DNA from: Azospirillum doebereinerae
GTDB lineage: Bacteria; Pseudomonadota; Alphaproteobacteria; Azospirillales; Azospirillaceae
Reading direction: 5' to 3'
Length of the DNA stretch: 64,000 nt
Assembly: GCF_003989665.1 (NCBI RefSeq)
Contig: NZ_RZIJ01000001.1
Location: 1-64,000 of the forward strand
The notes under the pieces are model-generated. The model did not search any database. It worked only from the letters and a program-made list of their open reading frames with translations, and was not told the DNA's origin. This document shows, piece after piece, positions 53,241 to 62,742 of this stretch (the first letter of the stretch is position 1; the number at the start of each line of letters is the position of its first letter). The translations under genes were made by a program, and so were the position numbers.

Positions 53241-55235
53241 ATGAACCAGCCCTTCCCCCATCTCTTCTCGCCCGGCCGCCTGCGCGGCCTCACCCTGCCC
53301 AACCGGCTGGTGATGGCGCCGATGGAATCCAATCTGGCGGCGGCGGACGGGTCGGTCTCCGACGACATGCTGGCCTATTACACCGCGCGGGCGGCCGGCG
53401 GGGTCGGGATGGTGATCGTCGAGTACGCCTGCGTGGACCGTCCGCTCGGGCTCGGCGGCTCGCCGCAGCTGGGCATCGACGACGACGCGCTGATCGCCAG
53501 CCACCGCCGCCTGACCGACGCCATCAAGGCGCAGGGCGCGCGGGCCTGCCTGCAGCTGTTCCACGCCGGGCGGCAGACCCTGCGCCGCTTCACCGGCGGG
53601 CAGGCCCCGGTCGCCGCCTCCCCCATCGCCTGCCGCGTCTACCGCGAGGAGCCGCGCGGCCTGACCGTCCCCGAAATCGAGGCGCTGACCGTCAAGTTCG
53701 GCGAGGCCGCCGCGCGGGCCGTCGCCGCCGGCTACGACGCGGTGGAGATCCACGGCGCTCACGGCTACCTGATCGGCGGCTTCCTGTCCGGGGCGTCCAA
53801 CCACCGCGCCGATTCCTATGGCGGACCGCTGGAGAACCGTTTGCGCTTTCCCCTGGCGGTGATCGCGGCCGTCCGTGAGGGGGCCGGCGAGGCACCGGTG
53901 ATCTTCCGCCTGTCCGCCGAGGAGTTCGTCGAGGGCGGCACCGGCATCGACGAGGCGCTGGCGATGGCCCCGCGACTCGTCGCCGCCGGGGCCGACGCGC
54001 TGCACGTCTCCACCGGCACGGCGGAGCGGATGGATTGCAACGTCGATCCGGTCTCGGCCCCGCAGGGCTGGCGCGTGCCGCTGGCGCGGCAGGTGCGGGC
54101 GGTGGCCGGCGTCCCGGTGCTGACCGTCGGCGTCATCCGCCAGCCGGAGGTCGCCGAACAGGCGGTCGCCGACGGCTCCGCCGATTTCGTGGCGCTCGGC
54201 CGGGCGCTGCTGGCCGATCCCGACTGGCCCGCCAAGGCCAGGCGCGGCGCGGTGGAGGCGATCCGTCCCTGCACCTCCTGCAACTGGTGCGTCGACCAGT
54301 TGCTCAGCCACAAGCGGCTGGGCTGCGCCGAGAACCCGAGCGCCGGGCGCGAGACCGAGGCGCCGATCCGGCGCAGCGGCGCCGGCCGCAACGCCGCCGT
54401 GGTCGGCGGCGGCCCCGGCGGCATGGTGGCGGCGCTGCTGCTGCACGACGCCGGGTTCCGCGTCACGCTGTTCGAACGGGCGGCGACGCTCGGGCTCGGA
54501 CTCGTCGCCTCGGGGACGCCGCCGGGCAAGGACAAGTTCTTCTGGTACCGCGACTATCTGGTGCGCCAGCTGGAGCAGGCCGGGATCGCGGTCCGCCTGA
54601 ACGCGGAGGCCAAGCCGGCCGACATCCTGGCGCTCGCCCCCGCCATCGCCGTCGTCGCGACCGGGGCGGCCAACCGCGCCCTGCCGGTGGAAGCGGCCGA
54701 CGACGCGCCACTCGGCTTCGCCCACGACCTGCTGACCGGCGAGGCGCCGCTTGGCGACGGGCCCGTGGTCATCGTCGGCAGCGGCGAGACCGGCTGCGAA
54801 TGCGCGGAATACGTGGCCGACGCCGGGCACGAGGTGGTGCTGGTCAGCCGCTCCCCCGAACGCCGGCTCGCCCGCCGGGCGCAATACGTCTACCGCCGCC
54901 AGCTGATCGCCCGGCTGGAGAGCAACCCGCGCATCCGCATCGAGACCGGGATGGAGCTGGCCGCCGTCGGGAACGGCCACGCCGTGCTGCGCCACGCCGA
55001 CGGAACCACCCATCGCCGCCCGGCGGGCCGGGTCCTGCTGGCGCTGGGCCGCGTGCCGGAGAACGGACTGGCGGAGGTCTTGCGGGCCGCCGGGCTCCCG
55101 ACCCACGTGATCGGCGACAGCCGGGAGGTCGGGCGCATCGGCGACGCGGTGCACGACGCCTACGCCGCCGTCCGCGCCTTTACCCGCGCCGAGGCCGGGG
55201 CGGAGACGGCCGAGGTGACCGCGCTGTCCTGCTGA
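53241..55235 (+). CDS. 2,4-dienoyl-CoA reductase-like OYE/Fe-S/flavin oxidoreductase
   Basis: 664 residues, close to FadH (about 670). The N-terminal TIM barrel has LFSPGRLRGLTLPNRLVMAP, LQLFHAGRQT and YDAVEIHGAHGYLIGGFLSG. A [4Fe-4S] motif CTSCNWC plus a fourth Cys in RLGC (residues ~342-360) is followed by two nucleotide-binding folds, VVGGGPGGMVAA (~386) and VIVGSGETGCECAE (~510). It reduces conjugated or activated double bonds using NAD(P)H. Relatives also handle trimethylamine and cyclic enones, so the exact substrate is open. Controlled by promoter C. Confidence 0.88.
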   Translation: MNQPFPHLFSPGRLRGLTLPNRLVMAPMESNLAAADGSVSDDMLAYYTARAAGGVGMVIVEYACVDRPLGLGGSPQLGIDDDALIASHRRLTDAIKAQGARACLQLFHAGRQTLRRFTGGQAPVAASPIACRVYREEPRGLTVPEIEALTVKFGEAAARAVAAGYDAVEIHGAHGYLIGGFLSGASNHRADSYGGPLENRLRFPLAVIAAVREGAGEAPVIFRLSAEEFVEGGTGIDEALAMAPRLVAAGADALHVSTGTAERMDCNVDPVSAPQGWRVPLARQVRAVAGVPVLTVGVIRQPEVAEQAVADGSADFVALGRALLADPDWPAKARRGAVEAIRPCTSCNWCVDQLLSHKRLGCAENPSAGRETEAPIRRSGAGRNAAVVGGGPGGMVAALLLHDAGFRVTLFERAATLGLGLVASGTPPGKDKFFWYRDYLVRQLEQAGIAVRLNAEAKPADILALAPAIAVVATGAANRALPVEAADDAPLGFAHDLLTGEAPLGDGPVVIVGSGETGCECAEYVADAGHEVVLVSRSPERRLARRAQYVYRRQLIARLESNPRIRIETGMELAAVGNGHAVLRHADGTTHRRPAGRVLLALGRVPENGLAEVLRAAGLPTHVIGDSREVGRIGDAVHDAYAAVRAFTRAEAGAETAEVTALSC

Positions 55236-55366
55236 GGCGCGCGCATCGGGGACAGGTCGCCGCCGGGTGCGCAACCCGGCCTCGCCGTTTTTGACCATCG
55301 CCGGATGACGAACAAGCGCGTTATAACCCCCTCCTTCCCTTCCGCTTTCCGGCGCATCAACGGTCC

Positions 55367-57193
55367 ATGGCTCCTCCCGCACCCATAACGGCGCTCCAGG
55401 GCGTCTCCGTCACCTTCGGCGGCCGCCCGCTGTTCGAGTCCATCGACGTGTCCATCGGCCGGGGCGACCGCGCCTGTCTGGTCGGCCGCAACGGGTCGGG
55501 CAAATCGACCCTGATGAAGGTGCTGGCCGGGCTGATCCTGCCCGACGGCGGCACCGTCTTCACGCAGCCCGGCGCCCGCATCGCCTATCTGCCGCAGGAG
55601 CCGGACTACAGCGGCTGCGCCACGGTCCAGGACTACGTCGTCCAGGGCCTGCCGGCCGACGAGCGGGACGAGGCGCACCGGGTCGACGCGGTGCTCGACC
55701 GGCTCCAGGTGGCCGGCGACCGAGACCCGCTCACGCTGTCGGGCGGCGAATCGCGCCGCACCGCGCTGGCCCGCACGCTGGTCGGCAACCCCGACATCAT
55801 GCTGCTGGACGAACCGACCAACCACCTCGACCTCCCCACCATCGAGTGGCTGGAGGGGGAGCTGCTGTCCTTCCGTGGCGGCCTGCTGCTGATCAGCCAC
55901 GACCGCGCCTTCCTGAACCGGCTGGCCAAGCGCACGCTGTGGCTGGACCGCGGCACGGTGCGCGCGACCGAGCGCGGCTTCTCGGAGTTCGAGGCGTGGC
56001 AGGCCGAGGTCTTCGAATCGGAGGAGGCCGCCGCCCACAAGCTCGACCGCAAGATCGAGGCCGAGACCAAGTGGATGCGCGAGGGCATCTCCGCCCGGCG
56101 CACCCGCAACATGGGGCGCGTGCGCAACCTCCAGGCCCTGCGCGGCGACCGGGCCGAGCGCATCCGGGGCGGCCAGCAGGCCAAGCTCGCCGTCGCCGAG
56201 GCCGAGCGCGGCGGCCGGCTGGTGATCGAGGCGACGAACATCGCCAAGGGCTTCGACACCGCCGAGGGCGGGCGCAAGACCATCGTCCAGAGCTTCTCCA
56301 CCCGCATCCTGCGCGGCGACCGGGTCGGGCTGATCGGGCCGAACGGCGCCGGCAAGTCCACCCTGCTGAAGATGCTGACCGGGCAGCTTGAGCCCGACGA
56401 GGGCACGGTGAAGCTCGGCACCAACCTCGACACCGCCTATTTCGACCAGCGCCGCGAGGGGCTGGACCCGGAGGACACCATCCGCAAGGTGCTGTGCCCG
56501 TTCGGCGGCGACGCGGTGATGGTCAACGGCCAGTCGCGCCACGTCGCCGGCTACATCAAGGACTTCCTGTTCGACACCCGGCAGCTCGACAGCCCGGTCA
56601 AGGCGCTGTCGGGCGGCGAGCGCAACCGGCTGCTGCTGGCCCGCCTCTTCGCCAAGCCCAGCAACATGATGATCCTCGACGAGCCGACCAACGACCTCGA
56701 CATGGATACCCTCGATCTGCTGGAGGACGTGCTGGGCGACTACCAGGGGACGCTGCTGCTGGTCAGCCACGACCGCGACTTCCTCGACCGGCTGGTGACG
56801 GGGACCATCGCCATGGAAGGCGACGGCACGGCGACCGAATACGCCGGCGGCTATTCCGACTATCTGGTGCAGCGCCCGGCGAAGGAGCCGTCGGTGGCCG
56901 CCCCGGCCAAGGCCAAGCCGGCCGCCGTCCCCGCCGCCGCCAAGCCGCGCGGCAAGTTGACCTACAAGGACCAGCGCGAGCTGGACGACCTGCCGGGCCG
57001 GATGGACAAGCTCTCCGCCGAGATCGCCAAGCTGGAAACGGCGATGGCCGACCCCGACCTGTTCACCCGCGATCCGGCCAAGTTCCAGAAGACCAGCGAC
57101 CAGCTCCACGCCAAGCAGGCGGAGCTGGGCACCGCCGAGGAGCGCTGGCTGGAGCTGGAGGCGCTGCGCGAGGAGCTGGAGGGCGGCCGGTGA
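55367..57193 (+). CDS. ABC-F family ATPase (Uup-like)
   Basis: 608 residues, two ABC domains and no membrane part. Walker A GRNGSGKST (~39) and GPNGAGKST (~322); signatures LSGGESRRTALAR and LSGGERNRLLLAR; Walker B with DEPTNHLD and DEPTNDLD. The linker between the domains (~215-290) is the P-site tRNA-interacting arm of ABC-F proteins, and a C-terminal coiled coil (~540-608) is typical of Uup. ABC-F proteins act on stalled ribosomes; Uup-types are also linked to DNA branch handling. The stop overlaps the next start (GTGA). Confidence 0.9.
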   Translation: MAPPAPITALQGVSVTFGGRPLFESIDVSIGRGDRACLVGRNGSGKSTLMKVLAGLILPDGGTVFTQPGARIAYLPQEPDYSGCATVQDYVVQGLPADERDEAHRVDAVLDRLQVAGDRDPLTLSGGESRRTALARTLVGNPDIMLLDEPTNHLDLPTIEWLEGELLSFRGGLLLISHDRAFLNRLAKRTLWLDRGTVRATERGFSEFEAWQAEVFESEEAAAHKLDRKIEAETKWMREGISARRTRNMGRVRNLQALRGDRAERIRGGQQAKLAVAEAERGGRLVIEATNIAKGFDTAEGGRKTIVQSFSTRILRGDRVGLIGPNGAGKSTLLKMLTGQLEPDEGTVKLGTNLDTAYFDQRREGLDPEDTIRKVLCPFGGDAVMVNGQSRHVAGYIKDFLFDTRQLDSPVKALSGGERNRLLLARLFAKPSNMMILDEPTNDLDMDTLDLLEDVLGDYQGTLLLVSHDRDFLDRLVTGTIAMEGDGTATEYAGGYSDYLVQRPAKEPSVAAPAKAKPAAVPAAAKPRGKLTYKDQRELDDLPGRMDKLSAEIAKLETAMADPDLFTRDPAKFQKTSDQLHAKQAELGTAEERWLELEALREELEGGR

Positions 57194-58068
57194 GCCTTAC
57201 CCACGCGCTCCAGGCCTTGGCGGTGATGGCCCTGTGGGGGTTGAACTTCGTGGTGTCCAAATGGGCGCTGCAGGAATTCTCCCCCCTCTTCGTCATGTTC
57301 ATCCGCTTCGTGCTGGTGGCGGCGCTGATCGTTCCCTTCTTCCGCATCCCGCGCGAGAAGCTGCTGCCGATCGCGGCCCTGTCGGTGACGCTGGGCAGCA
57401 TCCATTTCCCGCTGATGTTCAACGGGCTGAACGGCATCGACGCGGCCACCGCCTCGCTGGCGGTGCAGGCGCAGGTGCCCTTCTCGTCCCTGCTGGCGGC
57501 GGTGGTCTTCAAGGACAAGCTCGGCTGGCGGCGCGCGACCGGCATGGCGGCGGCCTTCGCCGGGGTGCTGGTCATCGCCGGGGAGCCGCGGCTCGGCAAC
57601 GCGCTGCCCTCGTTGTTCATGCTGCTCGCCGCCAGCCTCGCCTTCGCGGTCGCCAGCATCCAGATGAAACTGATCGGCTCGGTCAACGGCTTCGCGGTCA
57701 ACGGCTGGATGGCGCTGATGGCGGCGCCGCAGCTGCTGGTGCTGTCGCTGCTGTTCGAGCACGGGCAGATGGAGTCGCTGGCGAACGCCACGTGGCTCGG
57801 CTGGGGTTCCATCGTTTACATGGCGGTGGGTGTGACCATCATCGCCTACGGGCTGTGGTACCCGCTGCTCAACCGCTACGACGTGAACCAGACCATGCCC
57901 TACCTGCTGACCGTGCCGGTCTTCGGCGTGGCGGCGGGCGTGCTGCTGATGGACAACCCGCTGACGGTGAACCTGCTGCTCGGCGGGGCGCTCACCATCG
58001 GCGGAGTCGGGATCATCGTGAAGCGCCGGCCGCGCACGGTCAACGAGACGGTGACGAACCCGACATGA
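57190..58068 (+). CDS. EamA/DMT family membrane transporter
   Basis: 292 residues from a GTG overlapping the ABC-F stop. About 10 hydrophobic segments in two EamA halves: LQALAVMALWGLNFVVSKWA at the start, PFSSLLAAVVFKDKLGWRRA at the end of the first half, and LTVPVFGVAAGVLLMDNPLT near the end. Likely an exporter of amino acids or small metabolites; the substrate cannot be predicted. Translationally coupled to the ABC-F gene. Confidence 0.88.
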   Translation: MSLTHALQALAVMALWGLNFVVSKWALQEFSPLFVMFIRFVLVAALIVPFFRIPREKLLPIAALSVTLGSIHFPLMFNGLNGIDAATASLAVQAQVPFSSLLAAVVFKDKLGWRRATGMAAAFAGVLVIAGEPRLGNALPSLFMLLAASLAFAVASIQMKLIGSVNGFAVNGWMALMAAPQLLVLSLLFEHGQMESLANATWLGWGSIVYMAVGVTIIAYGLWYPLLNRYDVNQTMPYLLTVPVFGVAAGVLLMDNPLTVNLLLGGALTIGGVGIIVKRRPRTVNETVTNPT

Positions 58069-58081
58069 TCCCGGTCCCGAC

Positions 58082-58771
58082 ATGACGGGGGAAAGGATCG
58101 ACCGCCCCTCCCCCAACCACGGCCCCCGGCCCGACGGCGCGCGGGCGGAGCTGCTGATCCTCCATTACACCGGCATGCCCACGGCGGCCCACGCCCTGTC
58201 CCGGCTCTGCGACCCGGCCGCCCAGGTCAGCGCCCATTACACGGTGGACGAGGACGGGACCGTCTACGCCCATGTCCCCGAGGACCGCCGGGCGTGGCAC
58301 GCCGGGGTGTCGCGCTGGCGGGGGTTGGGCGACGTGAACGGGCGCTCCATCGGCGTCGAGATCGTCAACCCCGGCCACGAGTTCGGCTACCGCCCCTTCC
58401 CCGCCGCGCAGATGGCGGCGGTCGCCGCGCTGTGCCGGGAGATCGTCGCGCGCCACGGCATCGCCGCCGCCGACGTGCTGGGCCACAGCGACGTGGCCCC
58501 GGCGCGCAAGGAGGATCCGGGCGAGCTGTTCGACTGGCCGGGCCTCGCCGCGCAGGGAATCGGGTTGTGGCCCACGCCGTCCCAGGCCGACGACGGGCCT
58601 TGGACGGATGGGGAGATCCCGGCCCTGCTGGGACGCTATGGGTACGACCCCGCCGAACCGAGAGCGCTTCTGGCCTTCCAGCGGCATTTCCACCCCGAAA
58701 GGCTGGACGGCACGCCGGACGGGGAGACCGTGCGGCGTTTGCGCGCGCTGCTGCGCATGACCGGGCGCTGA
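58082..58771 (+). CDS. N-acetylmuramoyl-L-alanine amidase (Amidase_2), no signal peptide
   Basis: 229 residues. LLILHYTGMPTAAHALSRLC, VSAHYTVDEDGTVYAHV and GHSDVAPARKEDPGELFDW give the zinc ligands and catalytic Lys region of AmiD/AmpD-type amidases. It has no signal peptide, so like AmpD it probably acts on cytoplasmic anhydromuropeptides for cell-wall recycling. The C-terminal ~60 residues (ALLGRYGYDPAEPRALLAFQ) resemble a small peptidoglycan-binding helix bundle, as in AmiD. It lies 13 bp after the transporter gene. Confidence 0.88.
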   Translation: MTGERIDRPSPNHGPRPDGARAELLILHYTGMPTAAHALSRLCDPAAQVSAHYTVDEDGTVYAHVPEDRRAWHAGVSRWRGLGDVNGRSIGVEIVNPGHEFGYRPFPAAQMAAVAALCREIVARHGIAAADVLGHSDVAPARKEDPGELFDWPGLAAQGIGLWPTPSQADDGPWTDGEIPALLGRYGYDPAEPRALLAFQRHFHPERLDGTPDGETVRRLRALLRMTGR

Positions 58772-58841
58772 TCGCGCCTCGCCGAAGCGGGGTTCCTCGC
58801 TTATATTAAGAGCGTCGCATCGGACAGGGCTGGAGAGCGTC

Positions 58842-59423
58842 ATGTCGGAGTTGGCCTTCAAGCGCATGACGCTGGACGAGTTCCTCGTCTGGAGCGACGG
58901 CACCGACACGCGCTATGAACTGATCGACGGCGTCCCGGTGGCGATGGCGCCCAGCTACGGCGCGCATCAGATCATCGCCGGCAACATCGGCCGGCACATC
59001 GGCAACGCGTTGGAAGCCCGCCCGCCCTGCCATGCCCGCTCCGAAGCCGGCATTCTCAAGCCGAACAGCTTCCGCAGCTATTTCCAGGCCGACCTCGCGG
59101 TCACCTGCACGCCGCACCGGCATGGGCAATACGACACGCCCAACCCGGTGGTGATCGTCGAGGTGCTGTCGCGCTCCACCGAGGACCACGACCGCAAGGT
59201 CAAGCTGCCGGTCTACCGCGCGATCCCCTCGGTGCAGGAGATCGTGCTGGTCCACAGCGACTTCCTCTTCGTCGAGGTTCACCGCCGGCTCGACGACACG
59301 CGCTGGCAATCCGACCTGCTGGTCGACTCCGACGCCGTGCTGCGGTTGGACAGCGTCGCCGTGGAAATCCCGCTGCCGGCGCTCTACGCCAACGTCGAAC
59401 TCGGCCCCGATCCGGCGGGATGA
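58842..59423 (+). CDS. Uma2/DUF820 family putative restriction-like endonuclease
   Basis: 193 residues. KRMTLDEFLVWSDGTDTRYELIDG is the Uma2 start; QADLAVTC, VVIVEVLSRSTEDHDRKVKL give the D...ExK-like (here E-V-x-S with later K) nuclease fold pattern. The family is abundant in cyanobacteria and alphaproteobacteria and its role is unclear. GGAGAG precedes the start, and TATATT at about 58802 suggests its own promoter. Confidence 0.82.
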   Translation: MSELAFKRMTLDEFLVWSDGTDTRYELIDGVPVAMAPSYGAHQIIAGNIGRHIGNALEARPPCHARSEAGILKPNSFRSYFQADLAVTCTPHRHGQYDTPNPVVIVEVLSRSTEDHDRKVKLPVYRAIPSVQEIVLVHSDFLFVEVHRRLDDTRWQSDLLVDSDAVLRLDSVAVEIPLPALYANVELGPDPAG

Positions 59424-59510
59424 TCCGAACTGGCGACTCCACGCAAAGGATTCGGAAAGCGGGTCGATTTGGGATTTGCCCCCACCGCCGCAACTCTATA
59501 AGAACGGCCT

Positions 59511-59917
<407 letters not shown>

Positions 59918-60086
59918 CTTTTCCCATGCGGACCCATCCCACCCTTCCGGGATGGGCGGCCGCCGACCGAAGCGGGCGCGACGGTATGCCGCTCCACAGT
60001 CCACGCTTCATTCACACCGGCCATCCCCAACCCGACCCCAGCGTTTCCGCCATTCGTTCACCTTGTCCCCAGAACGATCCACAGGC

Positions 60087-60261
60087 GGTGGATAACTGTG
60101 GGGCGGTTTCCCATGCCGTCCCATGGCCGACCGGCTATTCCGCTCCTAAGGAATAGCCCGTTTGGATGAATCGATTCGGGCCGTGACAATGTTATGACTC
60201 GGATGAATTCGCACAAATGCCTGGAACAATCACCGAACTGCTGTGGATAACCTTATCCACA
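60087..60261. promoter_or_regulatory. DnaA box cluster upstream of mraZ
   Basis: Two perfect boxes face each other 2 bp apart: TGTGGATAA (60242-60250) and TTATCCACA (60253-60261). A third, GGTGGATAA (60087-60095), differs at one base. DnaA is the replication initiator and a transcription factor in alphaproteobacteria. Confidence 0.7.
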
Positions 60262-60381
60262 CCCTTGGGCGTTCACGAAATACTGCTGAGACTCGGAGAA
60301 ATGGCTCCCATATTTGCGCCAAAGCCACACCACGGGCCAAAAGTCTTGACACGCCGTTTTGAATACTAGGGTCCCGTTGAC

Positions 60382-60416
60382 GCCCATGCCGTCCCATGCT
60401 ATCCCAAGAATGCCCA
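60382..60416 (-). promoter_or_regulatory. Four phased MraZ boxes
   Basis: CCCA at 60383, 60393, 60403 and 60413, i.e. on the minus strand four TGGG-N motifs at exactly 10-bp spacing. MraZ of other bacteria binds direct TGGGN repeats with 5-bp spacers in its own promoter. A further pair with the same spacing lies at 60110 and 60120. Confidence 0.8.
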
Positions 60417-60530
60417 TTTAAGGGGGGCTCCTACCCAATCTGGTTAACACCGGCGGGGAGGAGCTGGGGCAGGGCTGGCGCGGGGCGGTGATCCGCGCGG
60501 GAGGTAGCTGGAGGGGGGACCACCGGGCCA

Positions 60531-61028
60531 ATGGCCGTTTTCCTGTCCACATACGTCAACAAGGTTGACAGGAAAGGACGCGTGTCGATCCCGGCGCAGT
60601 TCCGGCAGTCGCTTGCCAAGACTTCGGCCCCCACCACCGTGTATCTCTGGCCCTCGCTCAACCACCAAGCCCTCGAAGGCGCCGACCAGGACTATCTCGA
60701 CGTCCTGTCCGACAGCCTCGAATCCCCTGACCTCGACGCCGACGAACGCGACATGATTGAGACCTTCATCTTCGGCAAGCTCGTCCCCGTCTCCCTCGAC
60801 GCCGAAGGCCGCATCGTCCTGCCCCGGGAACTCGCCGAATTCGCCGGCATCGGCGAGGAGGCCTCCTTCATCGGCCGCCGCAAGACCTTCCAGCTCTGGG
60901 AGCCCGAGGCGCTGAAGTCCCACGAGGCGGCGCTGCGCGAGCAGGTCGTGCGCAAGGACATCTCGCTGAGCCAGATCGTCGCCAAGGCGTCGCGCGGCGC
61001 CGCCGCCCGCAACGGGGGCGACGCCTGA
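60531..61028 (+). CDS. mraZ: Transcriptional regulator MraZ
   Basis: 165 residues with two AbrB-like double-psi domains: [20 protein letters not shown] with PAQFRQSL (residues ~1-30) and [20 protein letters not shown] (~83-102). It is the first gene of the division-and-cell-wall cluster and typically represses it through repeats in its promoter, which are present at 60382-60416. GGAGG lies rather far (about 15 nt) from the ATG. The stop overlaps the rsmH start by one base (TGATG). Confidence 0.95.
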   Translation: MAVFLSTYVNKVDRKGRVSIPAQFRQSLAKTSAPTTVYLWPSLNHQALEGADQDYLDVLSDSLESPDLDADERDMIETFIFGKLVPVSLDAEGRIVLPRELAEFAGIGEEASFIGRRKTFQLWEPEALKSHEAALREQVVRKDISLSQIVAKASRGAAARNGGDA

Positions 61029-62011
61029 TGACCGAGTCTCCCGCCCCCTCCCCCCACATCCCGGTGCTGCTGCACGAGGTCGTCGAGTCGCTCGCGCCGC
61101 GCGACGGCGGCGTCTATGTCGACGGCACCTTCGGCGCCGGCGGCTACAGCCGCGCCCTGCTGGAGTCGGCCGACTGCCGCGTCTGGGGCATCGACCGCGA
61201 CCCGGCGGCGATCGAGCGCGGGCAGGCCCTGGCCCAGCGCTTCCCCGGCCGGCTGGAGGTCATCGAGGGCTGCTTCGGCGACATGGCCCAACTGCTGGGC
61301 GAGCGCGGAGTCGCGGGCGTGGACGGCATCGCGCTGGACGTCGGCGTCTCCTCCCCCCAGATCGACGAGCCGGAGCGCGGCTTCTCCTTCCGCTTCGACG
61401 GCCCGCTCGACATGCGGATGGGCCGCGACGGGCCGACCGCCGCCGACGTGGTCAACCACGCCGACGAATCGGAACTGGCCGACATCCTCTACCACCTGGG
61501 TGAGGAGCGCCGGGCCTACCAGGTCGCCCGCGCCATCGTCGCCGCGCGCCAGACCGCCCCCATCCTGCGCACCAAGCAGTTGGCCGACGTCGTCCGCGCG
61601 GTGGTGCCGAAGGGGAAGGGCGACGCCATCGACCCGGCGACCCGCAGCTTCCAGGCGCTGCGCATCCATGTGAACGACGAACTGGGCGAACTCCGGCGCG
61701 GGCTGGCCGCCGCCGAGTCGCTGCTGGCCCCCGGCGGCCGGCTGGCCGTCGTCTCCTTCCATTCGCTGGAGGACCGCGAGGTCAAGACGTTCCTGAAGGA
61801 GCGTTCCTCGCCGCCGCCCTCCCCGTCCCGACACACGCCCTCGGCCCCGGCCGCGGCGCTCGCCCCATCCTTCCGCCTCCTGTCCCGCAAGCCGCAGGCC
61901 GCGAGCGAGGCCGAAGCCCGACACAACCCCCGCGCCCGGTCCGCCCGGCTGCGCGCGGCTGAACGCACCGAGGCGCCCGGCTTTCCGGCGTCCGGCAAGG
62001 AGGCGGCATGA
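61028..62011 (+). CDS. rsmH: 16S rRNA m4C1402 methyltransferase RsmH (MraW)
   Basis: 327 residues. [37 protein letters not shown] (SAM site), [20 protein letters not shown] with [10 protein letters not shown], and [17 protein letters not shown] are the RsmH signatures. It methylates C1402 of 16S rRNA. The C-terminal ~60 residues form a Pro/Ala/Arg-rich tail. Stop and ftsL start overlap (ATGA). Confidence 0.95.
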   Translation: MTESPAPSPHIPVLLHEVVESLAPRDGGVYVDGTFGAGGYSRALLESADCRVWGIDRDPAAIERGQALAQRFPGRLEVIEGCFGDMAQLLGERGVAGVDGIALDVGVSSPQIDEPERGFSFRFDGPLDMRMGRDGPTAADVVNHADESELADILYHLGEERRAYQVARAIVAARQTAPILRTKQLADVVRAVVPKGKGDAIDPATRSFQALRIHVNDELGELRRGLAAAESLLAPGGRLAVVSFHSLEDREVKTFLKERSSPPPSPSRHTPSAPAAALAPSFRLLSRKPQAASEAEARHNPRARSARLRAAERTEAPGFPASGKEAA

Positions 62012-62742
62012 AAGGCAAGACCTGGTTGTTCTGGGGCGGTCTGATCGCCGCCGCCGGCGGGGTTCTGTTCCAGACCAGCTACGACGTTCAGGATCTTGAG
62101 GACAAGCTCGCCGGGCTGAACCGCAAGATCGTGACCGAGCAGGAATCCATCCAGGTCCTCAAGGCCGAGTGGAGCTACCTGAACGACCCGACCAAGCTGG
62201 AGGAGCTGGCCACCGCCCACCTCGCCCTGCAACCGATCGAGGCGCGGCAGTTCCTGGCGCTCGACACCATCCCGATGCGCCCCGCCCCGGCGCCCGACGC
62301 CGTTCCGGCGCCGGTTCCCGGCCGTGGCCTGACGCCGGTGCCGCCGCCGATGGCCGGGCTTGCCGCGCCGCAGCTCGCGTCGGCCCGCGTGCCTTCGGCC
62401 CGGGTGCCGATGGAGGCCGCGCTGGAGAAGGCGCCGGTCATCACGCCGGCCTCCCTGCCCGTCCCCGCCCCGGTCCGGGCGGCGCCGATCAAGCCGTCGG
62501 CCCTGGTGCCCGCCTCGGCCCGCGCGCCGGCGCTGCCCCCGTCGCCGCCGGCCCCCGCCGCCGCGACGCCGGGCAAGCTGGCGCCCAACGCGCCGCTGCC
62601 GTCGCTGAACCGTCCGACCGACGTGGCGTCGCGTCCGATGCCCGCCCCGATCAAGCTGACCCCGGTGAAGGGCCAAGCGTACACGCCCAAGCCCACCGAC
62701 AGCCTGGGCCTGCTGGTCGCCCGCCTGGGTGCCAACCAATGA
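62008..62742 (+). CDS. ftsL: Cell division protein FtsL with long Pro/Ala-rich extension
   Basis: 244 residues. A single membrane segment ([20 protein letters not shown], residues ~6-25) followed by a coiled coil ([20 protein letters not shown]) and [21 protein letters not shown], the FtsL pattern. FtsL joins FtsB/FtsQ in the divisome. Typical FtsL is about 100 residues; here ~145 further residues of Pro/Ala/Val-rich low complexity follow, as seen in Rhodospirillales. Identification rests also on its place between rsmH and ftsI. Confidence 0.88.
   Translation: MKGKTWLFWGGLIAAAGGVLFQTSYDVQDLEDKLAGLNRKIVTEQESIQVLKAEWSYLNDPTKLEELATAHLALQPIEARQFLALDTIPMRPAPAPDAVPAPVPGRGLTPVPPPMAGLAAPQLASARVPSARVPMEAALEKAPVITPASLPVPAPVRAAPIKPSALVPASARAPALPPSPPAPAAATPGKLAPNAPLPSLNRPTDVASRPMPAPIKLTPVKGQAYTPKPTDSLGLLVARLGANQ

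Larger units (their letters stand above)
59918..60530 (+). promoter_or_regulatory. Upstream regulatory region of mraZ/dcw cluster
   Basis: 613 bp without a gene. From left: a CCCATCCC/GGGATGGG hairpin (59933-59956), possible end of rnpB; a pair of MraZ-type boxes (60109-60123); three DnaA-box-like 9-mers (60087-60261); four GANTC sites (60168, 60173, 60196, 60290); TTGACA (60346-60351) as a candidate -35; and four phased MraZ boxes (60382-60416). It therefore appears to combine several cell-cycle inputs. Confidence 0.7.

Noticed and set aside
60087..60261. DnaA boxes considered as the chromosomal replication origin.
   Set aside because: Only three boxes, no AT-rich unwinding region, and the site lies between rnpB and mraZ rather than near dnaA, hemE or parAB. 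A regulatory role is more likely.
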